Shown here one piece after another: positions 42,744-50,358 of a stretch of DNA of 64,000 bases (position 1 is the stretch's first letter; each line of letters opens with the position of its first letter). The translations under genes were made by a program, and so were the position numbers. Below the pieces are notes generated by a model. The model ran no database searches. It saw nothing but the letters and a program-made list of their open reading frames with translations, and was not told the DNA's origin. The stretch is from Nonomuraea jiangxiensis (GTDB lineage Bacteria; Actinomycetota; Actinomycetes; Streptosporangiales; Streptosporangiaceae): assembly GCF_900099965.1 (NCBI RefSeq), contig NZ_FNDJ01000001.1:357766-421765 (forward strand). Reading direction: 5' to 3'.

Positions 42744-44705
42744 TCAGCCGAGGCCGTTCCTCATGGCCGTGATCAGCTCGCCGTTGGTGGTGTCACCGCT
42801 GAGTTCCCAGAAGAACGCCCCGCCGAGGCCCTGGTTCTTCGAGTAGCTCATCTTGCCGCCGATCGTGCTCGGCGTGTCGTAGCTCCACCACTGGTTGCCG
42901 CAGTACGCGTACGCCGTGCCGGCGACCGTCCCGGTGGACGGGCAGCGGGTCTTGAGGACCTTGTAGTCCTCGATGCCCTGCTCGTACGTCCCCGGCGCCG
43001 GTCCCGTGGCCGTGCCGCCGGGCGCGGACTGCGTGACCCCGGCCCAGCCGCGGCCGTAGAACCCGATGCCGAGCAGCAGCTTGCTCGACGGGACGCCCTT
43101 GCTCTTGAGCTTCTGGATCGCGTTGTCGGAGTAGAAGCCCGGGGTCGGGATGCCGGTGTAGGAGGTGAGCGGCGAATGCGGGGCCGTCGGGCCCTGGGGT
43201 GCGAAGGCGCCGAAGTAGTCGTAGGTCATGACGTTGTACCAGTCGACGTACTGCGCCGCGCCGCCGTAGTCGGCCGCGTCGATCTTGCCGCCGTTGTTGC
43301 CGTCCGCGGTGATGGCCGCGGTGACCAGGTAGTTGGAGCCGAAGCGGGAACGCAGCGCCGACATGAGGTTCCTGAACGCGGCCGGGCCGCTGGAGTCGCA
43401 GGTCAGGCCGCAGGCGTTCGGATATTCCCAGTCGATGTCGATGCCGTCGAAGACGTCGGCCCAGCGCGGGTCCTCGACCAGCCGGTAGCAGGACTCGGCG
43501 AACGCTGCCGGGTTCTGGGCGGCCTGGGCGAAGCCGCCGGACCAGGTCCAGCCGCCGAAGGAGAACAGCACCTTCAGGTTCGGGTATTTGGCCTTGAGCT
43601 TGCGCAGCTGGTTGAAGCTGCCGCGCAGCGCGCCGGCGTCCCAGGTGTCGGCCACGCCGTCCACGCTCTCACCGGCCTGGTAGAAGCGGTCGTAGTCGGC
43701 GTAGCTGTCGCCGATGGTGCACTGGCCGTTCTGCACGTTGCCGAAGGCGTAGTTGATGTGGGTCAGCTTGGCCGCCGAGCCGCTGGTGTCGATGTTCTTG
43801 ACGTGGTAGGCGCGCTGGTAGACGCCCCACTGCACGAAGTACCCGAGGACCTTGTTCCCGCCCCCGCCGTTGCCGCCGCCCGTGGTCGTGGCGGTGACGG
43901 TGTTGCTGTTGGCGGAGCGGTTTCCGGCGGCGTCGCGGGCGCGGACGGTGTAGGTGTAGCTGGTGTTGGCGGTGCGGCCGGTGTCGGTGTAGGTGGTGCC
44001 GGTCACGGTGGTGACGAGGGTGCCGGCGCGGTAGACCTCGTAGCCGGTGACGGCGACGTTGTCGGTGGAGGCGTTCCAGGCGAGCGAGACGCTGTTGCTG
44101 GTGACGCCGGTCGAGCGGAGGTTCCCGGGTACGGACGGGGCCGTGGTGTCGGTGCCGCCGCCGCCCGTCGTGGTGGCGGTGACGGTGTTGCTGTTGGCGG
44201 AGCGGTTTCCGGCGGCGTCGCGGGCTCGGACGGTGTAGGTGTAGCTGGTGTTGGCGGTGCGGCCGGTGTCGGTGTAGGTGGTGCCGGTCACGGTCGTGAC
44301 GAGGGTGCCGGCCCGGTAGACCTCGTATCCGGTGACGCCCACGTTGTCGGTGGAGACGTCCCAGGCCAGGGAGACGCTGTTGTTCGTGACGCCGGTCGAG
44401 CGGAGGTTCCCGGGTACGGACGGGGCCGTGGTGTCGGTGCCGCCGCCGGTGGCGGGCCGCCAGAGGGCGGGCACGTTCGGCGGCTCCCAGCCGGGTTGGG
44501 AGGTGTGGTTCTGGAGGCATTCGTACTCGACGCCGTTGTACGTGACGCGGGTGCCCGCCGTGTACGGCGTCCAGGGAGCCCAGGCGGCGAAGGCGGCTGC
44601 CCCGGCGGACGCCGTGGCCTGCGCCGGGGCCGCGACCGCGGCGGTCAGCGGCAGGACCAGCGCCGCCAGACCGGCCAGGATCTTGCTCAGGATGGTGTGT
44701 TTCAT
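42744..44705 (-). CDS. Secreted GH18 chitinase with chitin-binding and two FnIII domains
   Basis: 653 residues. Signal peptide (KHTILSKILAGLAALVLPLT... ending around AQATA). A CBM5/12 chitin-binding domain with aromatic residues in FAAWAPWTPYTAGTRVTYNG and SQPGWEPPNVPALW follows. Two nearly identical fibronectin type III domains (each starting TAPSVPGNLRSTGV) are next, then a GH18 catalytic barrel with the DxxDxDxE motif in FDGIDIDWEYP. It cleaves chitin outside the cell. CGGAG precedes the start. Regulation is probably through the AGGAAA-G-TTTCCT palindrome near the promoter. Confidence 0.95.
   Translation of the reverse strand: MKHTILSKILAGLAALVLPLTAAVAAPAQATASAGAAAFAAWAPWTPYTAGTRVTYNGVEYECLQNHTSQPGWEPPNVPALWRPATGGGTDTTAPSVPGNLRSTGVTNNSVSLAWDVSTDNVGVTGYEVYRAGTLVTTVTGTTYTDTGRTANTSYTYTVRARDAAGNRSANSNTVTATTTGGGGTDTTAPSVPGNLRSTGVTSNSVSLAWNASTDNVAVTGYEVYRAGTLVTTVTGTTYTDTGRTANTSYTYTVRARDAAGNRSANSNTVTATTTGGGNGGGGNKVLGYFVQWGVYQRAYHVKNIDTSGSAAKLTHINYAFGNVQNGQCTIGDSYADYDRFYQAGESVDGVADTWDAGALRGSFNQLRKLKAKYPNLKVLFSFGGWTWSGGFAQAAQNPAAFAESCYRLVEDPRWADVFDGIDIDWEYPNACGLTCDSSGPAAFRNLMSALRSRFGSNYLVTAAITADGNNGGKIDAADYGGAAQYVDWYNVMTYDYFGAFAPQGPTAPHSPLTSYTGIPTPGFYSDNAIQKLKSKGVPSSKLLLGIGFYGRGWAGVTQSAPGGTATGPAPGTYEQGIEDYKVLKTRCPSTGTVAGTAYAYCGNQWWSYDTPSTIGGKMSYSKNQGLGGAFFWELSGDTTNGELITAMRNGLG
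43888..44445. repeat. Duplicated FnIII-encoding DNA (285-bp offset)
   Basis: Two near-identical blocks (about 43888-44160 and 44173-44445) encode the tandem FnIII domains. The DNA is almost as similar as the protein, pointing to recent duplication or gene conversion. Confidence 0.88.
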
Positions 44706-44762
44706 GATGCTCCGACATCCGGTTGGGGGGTGAACTGGGAGTGGGGAGCTTAGGAAACTATT

Positions 44763-44775
44763 AGGAAAGTTTCCT
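44763..44775. promoter_or_regulatory. AGGAAA-G-TTTCCT operator of the chitinase gene
   Basis: Perfect palindrome AGGAAAGTTTCCT. A direct half-site copy (TAGGAAA at 44751-44757) lies beside it. It is located just downstream of a possible -10 and would overlap the transcription start. It shares the GAAA-G-TTTC core with the GH30 operator. Confidence 0.65.
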
Positions 44776-44779
44776 TTAA

Positions 44780-44785
44780 ATTATG
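44780..44785 (-). promoter_or_regulatory. Possible -10 of the chitinase promoter
   Basis: CATAAT on the minus strand, 5 of 6 to TATAAT, 4 bases upstream of the operator. No good -35 is seen at 17 bases. Confidence 0.4.
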
Positions 44786-44822
44786 AGACGACCGTAGCCG
44801 CTGCCTGCGGAGGCGTCAATAC

Positions 44823-45530
44823 ATGTCGATCAAACCGTCAACCAACCAGGTCAAACCCACACGAAGGCCACAGACCCCACCCCGCAAACCCCGCCCCCGC
44901 CAGCACCTCGGCCACCCCATTCCGCGCCCGCCGCCCAGGCACCTCGGCCCACCCCACTGGACCCGCCCTACTCCGCGCCCGCACCCCTGGCAGCTCGGCC
45001 CGTGCCGTTGGCCCAAGCCGGCTCTGCGCCCCCGCCCCGGTCCGCCTCCCGCCCCTGGCAGCTCGGCCACCCCGCTGGTCCCGCCCTGGTCGGCGGCTGC
45101 CGCCCCTGGCAGCGCGGCCCGTGCCGGTGGCCCCAGCCGGCTCTGCGCCCCCGCCCCGGGTCCGCCTCCCGCCCCGGTCCGCCCCTCGCCTCACCGGTCC
45201 CTCGGCCCGCCCGACCCTCGGCCCCACCCCCTTCGCGTCCGGTCGGTTGGGACGCCCGGGAGTCCCGGGCGGGGAAGGTTCACGCGGGCACCCGCAGTTG
45301 GTCGGCGCTGGTGGACGGTCGGGGACCCCGGCGGGGTGGAAGGGCGGTCCGTCGTGGGCCGGGGAGGCACCGGCCATGGCGCCCGCTTCATCCCGCCTTG
45401 GGCGTTGAAGGCACTGGCCATGGCGCCCTTCCATCCTCAGTCACACCGGCAGGGGAGAGCCGCCGTGGCCGGGTCCAGTGAGGGGTGGGGGCGGGTCGGG
45501 TGCGGTCGGTGCATTGGGGCTGGTGGGGTG
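44823..45530. other. GC-rich low-complexity region without a convincing gene
   Basis: About 700 bases of Pro/Arg/Gly-type low-complexity sequence open in several frames on both strands. It holds degenerate direct repeats, for example CCCCTGGCAGCTCGGCC-like units near 44986, 45053 and 45103, and CTCTGCGCCCCCGCCCCGG near 45023 and 45143. GGCCATGGCGCCC is duplicated at about 45371 and 45417. No family resemblance is visible in any frame. It may be an expanded spacer or a decayed gene. Confidence 0.6.
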
Positions 45531-45965
45531 ATGGTGGTCGTCGTGGCGGTGGCGTTGCTGATAACGGTTGCAGAACGGACGCTGACGCGGTGGCACACCG
45601 TGCCTCAGCATTGTGCTGTGGCAGTGATTACCGTCAGGCGACGGGCAGCTGAACGCCGGGGGCCCTATGTGGCCCGTGCGGTGGCGGAGTTGCGATCCTG
45701 GCCGGCGTTGGCGGTGAGCGACACCCGGCGTGGCCTGGCCTTCGCCGTCAGCGGTACCGAGATCCTGCGGATGACGGGGGCGGACGAGGTGCAGGTGCGC
45801 CTGACCGCGCCGGCCATCGACCGGCTGGGACCCTACCTACGAGACTGCGGCCAGGTGCAGGCCTGCCCCGACCGGGCCTGGGTGGCCGTGCAGGTGGACG
45901 CGGAGTCCGACCTGGAGCTGCTGCTCGCGCTCACCAGTGTGGCCATCAAAGCGCACGTGACCTGA
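45531..45965 (+). CDS. DUF5519-like (luciferase-domain) small protein
   Basis: 144 residues if started at ATG 45531. The C-terminal 85 residues (AVAELRSWPALAVSDTRRG, EVQVRLTAPAIDRLGPYL, AWVAVQVDAESDLELLLAL) resemble the actinobacterial luciferase-domain/DUF5519 family, a small alpha/beta protein of unknown function. Hydrophobic start MVVVVAVALLITVA could be an anchor or a wrong start. GTG codons at 45618 and 45624 are alternatives without a clear ribosome-binding site. Frame-specific composition supports the C-terminal half; the start is unsure. Confidence 0.6.
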   Translation: MVVVVAVALLITVAERTLTRWHTVPQHCAVAVITVRRRAAERRGPYVARAVAELRSWPALAVSDTRRGLAFAVSGTEILRMTGADEVQVRLTAPAIDRLGPYLRDCGQVQACPDRAWVAVQVDAESDLELLLALTSVAIKAHVT

Positions 45966-46081
45966 GAAACCGCCGCCTGCCCTGAAACGCGCCCCTTTCG
46001 CACCTGCGTGGAGGCGTGATCGTCCCTGCTGTTGGGCAGTCCACAAGGTGGCGACGAACCGGGCGCGAAGGAGTGTCAGGC

Positions 46082-47689
46082 ATGGCTGTCTTGCTGCTGG
46101 GGACCTTCGACACCAAGGGCGAGGAATACGCCCACGTCCGAGATCTGATCATCGGCGCCGGACAGCAGGTCGTGCTCGTCGACGTGGGACTCATGGGGTC
46201 GGCGAACCTGCCCGCCGACGTGGGGCCCGCAGCCGTCGCCGAGGCCGCGGAGACGAGCCTGGAGGCGCTCAGGGCCGCCGCCGACCGGGGAGCCGCCCTG
46301 CACGCCATGGCGGCGGGCGCCGCTGCGGTGGCCCGGGACCTGTACGCGGCCGGCCGGGTGAGCGGCATGCTGGCCCTCGGCGGCAGCGGCGGGTCGTCCG
46401 TCGCGGCGGCGGCCATGCGGGTGTTGCCCGTGGGCCTGCCCAAGCTGCTCGTCTCGACCATGGCCAGCGGCGACGTGTCAGCCTATGTCGGGCAGAACGA
46501 CGTGACGCTCATGTACAGCGTCGTAGACGTCGCCGGGATCAACTCGATCTCCCGCCAGATCCTCGGCAACGCGGCGGCCGCGATCAGCGCGATGGCTGCC
46601 GCCTACGACACCCGCCGCACCGCCATCGCGGCGGCCGACCTCCGCCGATCGGCAGCGAGCCAGGCGGCGACGGGCGCTCTCGCAGCGAGCACCGGAGCGG
46701 CGGGTTCAGGGGTGGCCGGTACTGGGGCGGCGGGTTCAGGGGCGGCCGGTACTGGGGCGGCAGGTTCGGGGGTGGCCGGTACGGGGGCGGCAGCTTCGAG
46801 GGCGACGGGTTCGGGGGCAGTCGGCACTGGGGCAGTCGGCACTGGGGTGGCCGGTGTTGGGGCGGTGGGGTCGGGAGTGGGCGGTGCCGGGGTGGCGAGC
46901 TCGGGGGCGGCCGGTGCCGGGGCGGGGGCGCGTGATCAGACGGGCGGTGATCGGCCGATGGTGGCGGCGACCATGTTCGGGGTCACCACGCCCGCCGTGA
47001 ACGCCGCGCGGGCCCGGCTGGAGGACCTCGGCTACGAGGTGCTGGTGTTCCATGCCACCGGTTCCGGCGGCCGGGCCATGGAGGCGCTGGTCGCCAGTGG
47101 CTACTTCGCCGGCGTGCTCGACCTCACCACCACCGAACTGGCCGACGAGCTGGTCGGCGGTGTCCTGTCCGCCGGTCCCGAGCGCCTGACCGCCGCCGGA
47201 GCCGCCGGAGTGCCGCAGGTCGTCAGCCTCGGCGCGGTGGACATGGTGAACTTCGGCCCGATGGAAACGGTGCCCGACCGGTTCCGGGACCGCACGCTGC
47301 TGGTGCACAACCCGACCGTGACGCTGATGCGTACCACTCCTGCGGAGACCGCCGAGATCGGCCGGATCATCGGCGCGAAGCTGGTCGCCGCCACCGGGCC
47401 GACCTCGCTGTTCGTGCCCCGGGGAGGGGTCTCCGCCGTGGACGTCGAGGGCGGGCCGTTCTGGGACCCGGCCGCCGACGCGGCCTGCTTCGAGGCCGTA
47501 CGGGATGCCGTGGCGGGCAGCGACGTCGAGGTGGTGGAGAGCGAGCTCGACATCAACGCGACGCAGTTCGCGGTGGCCGCCGCCGACCGGCTGCACGAGC
47601 TGATCCAGCGCGCAGCGCGCCCAGGAGCGCGTCGGCCGGTGGCACGGGCGGAGCCGCAGGCGGGGCGGGCTGGGACTCCTTCCAGATGA
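46082..47689 (+). CDS. Tm-1-like ATP-binding domain (UPF0261) protein
   Basis: 535 residues from ATG 46082 (AAGGAG 9 bases upstream). N-terminal Rossmann-like domain (AVLLLGTFDTKGEEYAHVRD; MLALGGSGGSSVAAAAMRVL; VSTMASGDVSAYVGQNDVTL) and C-terminal domain (ATMFGVTTPAVNAARARLE; VLVFHATGSGGRAMEALVA; VVSLGAVDMVNFGPMETVP) match Tm-1-like proteins, the family of the tomato Tm-1 virus inhibitor. Between them an Ala/Gly/Ser repeat of about 85 residues is inserted (normal length near 400). The last 25 residues past ADRLHELIQ are Arg/Pro-rich and look like read-through. It pairs with the PEP-hydrolase-like gene downstream, as is usual for this family. Biochemical function unknown. Confidence 0.86.
   Translation: MAVLLLGTFDTKGEEYAHVRDLIIGAGQQVVLVDVGLMGSANLPADVGPAAVAEAAETSLEALRAAADRGAALHAMAAGAAAVARDLYAAGRVSGMLALGGSGGSSVAAAAMRVLPVGLPKLLVSTMASGDVSAYVGQNDVTLMYSVVDVAGINSISRQILGNAAAAISAMAAAYDTRRTAIAAADLRRSAASQAATGALAASTGAAGSGVAGTGAAGSGAAGTGAAGSGVAGTGAAASRATGSGAVGTGAVGTGVAGVGAVGSGVGGAGVASSGAAGAGAGARDQTGGDRPMVAATMFGVTTPAVNAARARLEDLGYEVLVFHATGSGGRAMEALVASGYFAGVLDLTTTELADELVGGVLSAGPERLTAAGAAGVPQVVSLGAVDMVNFGPMETVPDRFRDRTLLVHNPTVTLMRTTPAETAEIGRIIGAKLVAATGPTSLFVPRGGVSAVDVEGGPFWDPAADAACFEAVRDAVAGSDVEVVESELDINATQFAVAAADRLHELIQRAARPGARRPVARAEPQAGRAGTPSR
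46700..46925. repeat. 30-bp minisatellite in the Tm-1-like gene
   Basis: Roughly seven degenerate copies of a 30-bp unit (for example GGTGGCCGGTACTGGGGCGG) encoding GAAGSGVAGT-type repeats between the two domains. Confidence 0.82.
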
Positions 47690-47821
47690 GCGGGTTGGCG
47701 AAGTCCCACTCCGGTCCTTCGGCGGTCGCGCCGAACAGCTGCTTGACCCCGGCCGCAGCGCGGTATGACCTGCGACCGGGCGAACCGCCCAGATGGCGGT
47801 AAGGAGACGATTCGGTCAGCC

Positions 47822-48091
47822 TCAGATCGACTTCACCCACGAGCGCGCCGCCCTGGCCGGCATGGCGAGTTCTTCCTGAACCATCTTTATGGCCTGCTCT
47901 TCGTGTCCGCGAACCTTGAGTTGGCGTACGCGGCCGACAAGTTCGGTGGCTCTGAGAACGTCGGTGTACTTGAGGACGCGGCGCTGCCGGACGCCTTGGA
48001 TCAGCTTCACGACGAAGAGGATCCCTAAGGAGACGAAGGCCAGAATGAACAAGCCTACGAAGGCGGCAGACGCTAACTGACTGGGGGACAT
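47822..48091 (-). CDS. Small membrane protein of unknown function
   Basis: 89 residues. One N-terminal membrane helix (AAFVGLFILAFVSLGILFVV) followed by a basic cytoplasmic part (RQRRVLKYTDVLRATELVGR, then VRGHEEQAIKMVQEELAM) predicted to be helical. Composition changes at the ends match a real gene, and the opposite strand gives no convincing protein. No family recognised. It lies antisense between two genes (Tm-1-like and PEP-hydrolase-like) that are usually adjacent. Confidence 0.62.
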   Translation of the reverse strand: MSPSQLASAAFVGLFILAFVSLGILFVVKLIQGVRQRRVLKYTDVLRATELVGRVRQLKVRGHEEQAIKMVQEELAMPARAARSWVKSI

Positions 48092-48431
48092 GGCGCGATC
48101 TTAGGCGGATAGGGGCAGCTAGGGCAGAGGCGAGAAGGCCGAAGTGGAAGCCCGGCCAGCTGAGGCCAGCGCTGCGAAATCCCCTGCGAAGCACCTCGTA
48201 CGCTCGGCGCGGCGTCTCGTCCAGCCGCTCCGCCTCCACGGGGATCTTCCGCACGGTGTCCCAGTGGAAGGTATGAGCCGTGGCACTGGAGGGGAAAGGC
48301 AGCTGTGAAAGGGGCCCCTGAGCAGAAGGCCGGGTGTGAGCGGGCAGTTGTGGAGAGGGCGGCTCCTGAGCAGGACATGTGTGTGAGGTGGGCGGTTGTG
48401 GGACGGGCACTGAGAGGAAGGGCGCGGCAGC
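48092..48431. other. 340-base gap with a possible gene relic on the minus strand
   Basis: No gene is called. On the minus strand, bases about 48160-48270 translate to a protein-like stretch (FHWDTVRKIPVEAERLD, then ETPRRAYEVLRRG) without a start or continuation, possibly a fragment of a lost gene. The plus-strand end is purine-rich (GAGAGGAAGGG) and gives the ribosome-binding site for the gene at 48432. Confidence 0.4.
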
Positions 48432-49253
48432 ATGAATCGTGATGAGGCGCTGGGCAGGCTTCGGGCCGAACGGGAGGCGGGGCGGCTGATCATCGGGGCC
48501 GGCGCGGGCTCCGGGCTGTCCGCCAAGGCGGCCGAGACCGGCGGCGTGGACCTGCTCATCATCTACAACTCCGGTCGGTTCAGGATGGCCGGGCGCGGTT
48601 CGCTCGCCGGTCTGCTCCCGTACGGCGACGCGAACGCCATCGTGGTCGAGATGGCCGGCGAGGTGCTCCCGGTCGTCAAGGACACCCCGGTGCTGGCGGG
48701 AGTGTGCGGGACGGACCCGTTCCGGCTCATGCCGCAGTTCCTGGACGAGTTGCGCAGGATGGGCTTCACCGGCGTCCAGAACTTCCCCACGGTCGGCCTG
48801 ATCGACGGCGTCTTCCGGGCGAACCTGGAGGAGACCGGCATGGGCTTCGACCTGGAAGTCGAGATGATCAAGCTGGCCGCCGAGCGTGACCTGCTCACGG
48901 CCCCGTACGTGTTCACCGCCGAGCAGGCCACGGCCATGGCGCGGGCCGGTGCCGACATCCTCGTGCCGCACATGGGCCTTACCACCAAGGGCAGCATCGG
49001 TGCCGTCACCGCGCTCTCCCTCGACGAGTCGGCGGCCCGGATCCAGGAGATGCACGACGCCGCCGTGGCGGTGAACCCCGACATCATCGTCCTGTGCCAC
49101 GGCGGCCCCATCGCCGAGCCGGACGACGTTCGCCACATCCAGGAGCACACGTCCGGGATCGCGGGCTTTTTCGGCGCCTCCTCCATGGAACGTCTGCCCG
49201 CCGAACGCGCCATCGCCGACCAGCTCCGCGCCTTCAAGCACCTGCCCGCCTGA
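48432..49253 (+). CDS. Phosphoenolpyruvate hydrolase-like TIM-barrel protein
   Basis: 273 residues. Typical of the family that accompanies Tm-1-like proteins: [68 protein letters not shown] and the end motif [14 protein letters not shown]. The fold is that of the PEP mutase/isocitrate lyase superfamily, but the activity is not established. AGGAAGGG precedes the start. The cupin gene follows 25 bases later, probably in one transcript. Confidence 0.86.
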   Translation: MNRDEALGRLRAEREAGRLIIGAGAGSGLSAKAAETGGVDLLIIYNSGRFRMAGRGSLAGLLPYGDANAIVVEMAGEVLPVVKDTPVLAGVCGTDPFRLMPQFLDELRRMGFTGVQNFPTVGLIDGVFRANLEETGMGFDLEVEMIKLAAERDLLTAPYVFTAEQATAMARAGADILVPHMGLTTKGSIGAVTALSLDESAARIQEMHDAAVAVNPDIIVLCHGGPIAEPDDVRHIQEHTSGIAGFFGASSMERLPAERAIADQLRAFKHLPA

Positions 49254-49278
49254 GCGAACACCAGAGAGGACCACTGTC

Positions 49279-49701
49279 ATGCACCGCCGACCTGACTCCG
49301 TGCCCACGATGCTCTTCGACTGGGGATCCATCAAATGGCACATCACGCCGGGCAGCGTGCCCGGCGCCTCGTCCACGTTCGGCGAAGTGGTGATCAACCC
49401 GAACAAGGGGCACGACCGCCACCAGCACCCCGCCTCCGACGAGGTGCTCTACATCATCGAGGGCGAGGGCCGCCAGACGGTCGGCGACGAGCCGGAGTTC
49501 GCCGTCAAGGCCGGGGACGCGGTGTGGATCCCGATGGGGACGATGCACTCCACGTTCAACACCGGGTGGCGGCCGTTGCGGATCATCGCCACGTACACGC
49601 CGGGCGGCGCGGAGGAGGCGCTGCGGGACCTGCCGGACTTCGTCGAGCTGGCTCCCGGAGAGCATCCGACGTGGGCTGCGGCCGACGTCAAGCCGGGGTG
49701 A
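49279..49701 (+). CDS. Cupin domain protein
   Basis: 140 residues, single cupin barrel. Metal-site motif HDRHQHPASDEVLYIIEGEG (two His and Glu) with the second-motif His in IPMGTMHSTFNTG. AGAGAGGA precedes the ATG. It may be a sugar or small-molecule isomerase or binding protein working with the two upstream genes. Confidence 0.82.
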   Translation: MHRRPDSVPTMLFDWGSIKWHITPGSVPGASSTFGEVVINPNKGHDRHQHPASDEVLYIIEGEGRQTVGDEPEFAVKAGDAVWIPMGTMHSTFNTGWRPLRIIATYTPGGAEEALRDLPDFVELAPGEHPTWAAADVKPG

Positions 49702-49742
49702 TGGGGGCCGTTCGCCCGAGCCGGATGCGGCGACCTTGAGCT

Positions 49743-49800
49743 TTGATCATTTAGCCCCGTTCTGTCGGTGACGTCGGGTAAGTTCCCGGATCATTGATCA
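49743..49800. promoter_or_regulatory. Paired TTGATCA sites upstream of the MoxR/VWA operon
   Basis: TTGATCA occurs at 49743-49749 and 49794-49800, 51 bases apart (about five helical turns), 70 bases before the first gene of the operon. Candidate regulator-binding pair. No convincing -35/-10 is seen. Confidence 0.3.
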
Positions 49801-49869
49801 GCCGGCCGCTCGGGAGCGGGCAATTCCGCCTGCTCCGGCGGGCCGGCCGGGGCGGGAGGTTCTGAGGTC

Positions 49870-50358
49870 GTGGACGCGGACAGAACCGCGTGGGAGCAGC
49901 GCAGCGTGGTCCGGGTGGTTCCGCCCGTCGAGCCGCGCAAGCTGGCGAAGGTGCCGTTCGTGGAGCTGGCCGACGGCCGGCTGCAGGGCGTCGTGTCGAG
50001 CGGGTCCGACATCGAACGGGTCTACGTGTCGTCGTTCACCGGCGGCAGTCGCGAGCTGAGCTGCAGTACCAACAACAACCGGCCGTGCGGTGGGCTGCAC
50101 GGCCAGGGCTACGCCTGCAAGCACATCCACCAGCTGGCCGACGAGGCCGTCATGCAGTACGGCCTGGACCGGGTGGCCCGTTACCTGAAGCTGGAGGTCG
50201 AGGGTTCCTCCCTGAGGCTGAAGGGACAGATCGCGCGCACGCCGGCGGCCGTGGTCTTCAGCCGGTTCCTGCGCCACCTGGCCTACCTGGAGGTGGCCGA
50301 CAGCACGGAGCCGCTGGCCGAGCTGCACTGGTTCCCGGCGATGGGGGCGGTGCGCTGA
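49870..50358 (+). CDS. SWIM-like zinc-binding protein, first gene of the MoxR/VWA operon
   Basis: 162 residues from GTG 49870 (TGAGG upstream). The core LSCSTNNNRPCGG followed by GQGYACKHIHQLADEAV provides three Cys and two His in a CxH arrangement reminiscent of SWIM zinc fingers, though the first CxC pair is spaced C-x8-C. Upstream residues (LQGVVSSGSDIERVYVSSFT) form a beta-rich part, as in SWIM proteins. SWIM proteins often occur with MoxR ATPases and VWA proteins and bind nucleic acid or protein. The TGA overlaps the next ATG (TGATG). Confidence 0.68.
   Translation: MDADRTAWEQRSVVRVVPPVEPRKLAKVPFVELADGRLQGVVSSGSDIERVYVSSFTGGSRELSCSTNNNRPCGGLHGQGYACKHIHQLADEAVMQYGLDRVARYLKLEVEGSSLRLKGQIARTPAAVVFSRFLRHLAYLEVADSTEPLAELHWFPAMGAVR

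Noticed and set aside
49890..50357. Longer version of the unknown MoxR-operon protein beginning at 49890
   Set aside because: That segment is the shadow of the SWIM-like gene; ATG 50358 overlaps its stop.
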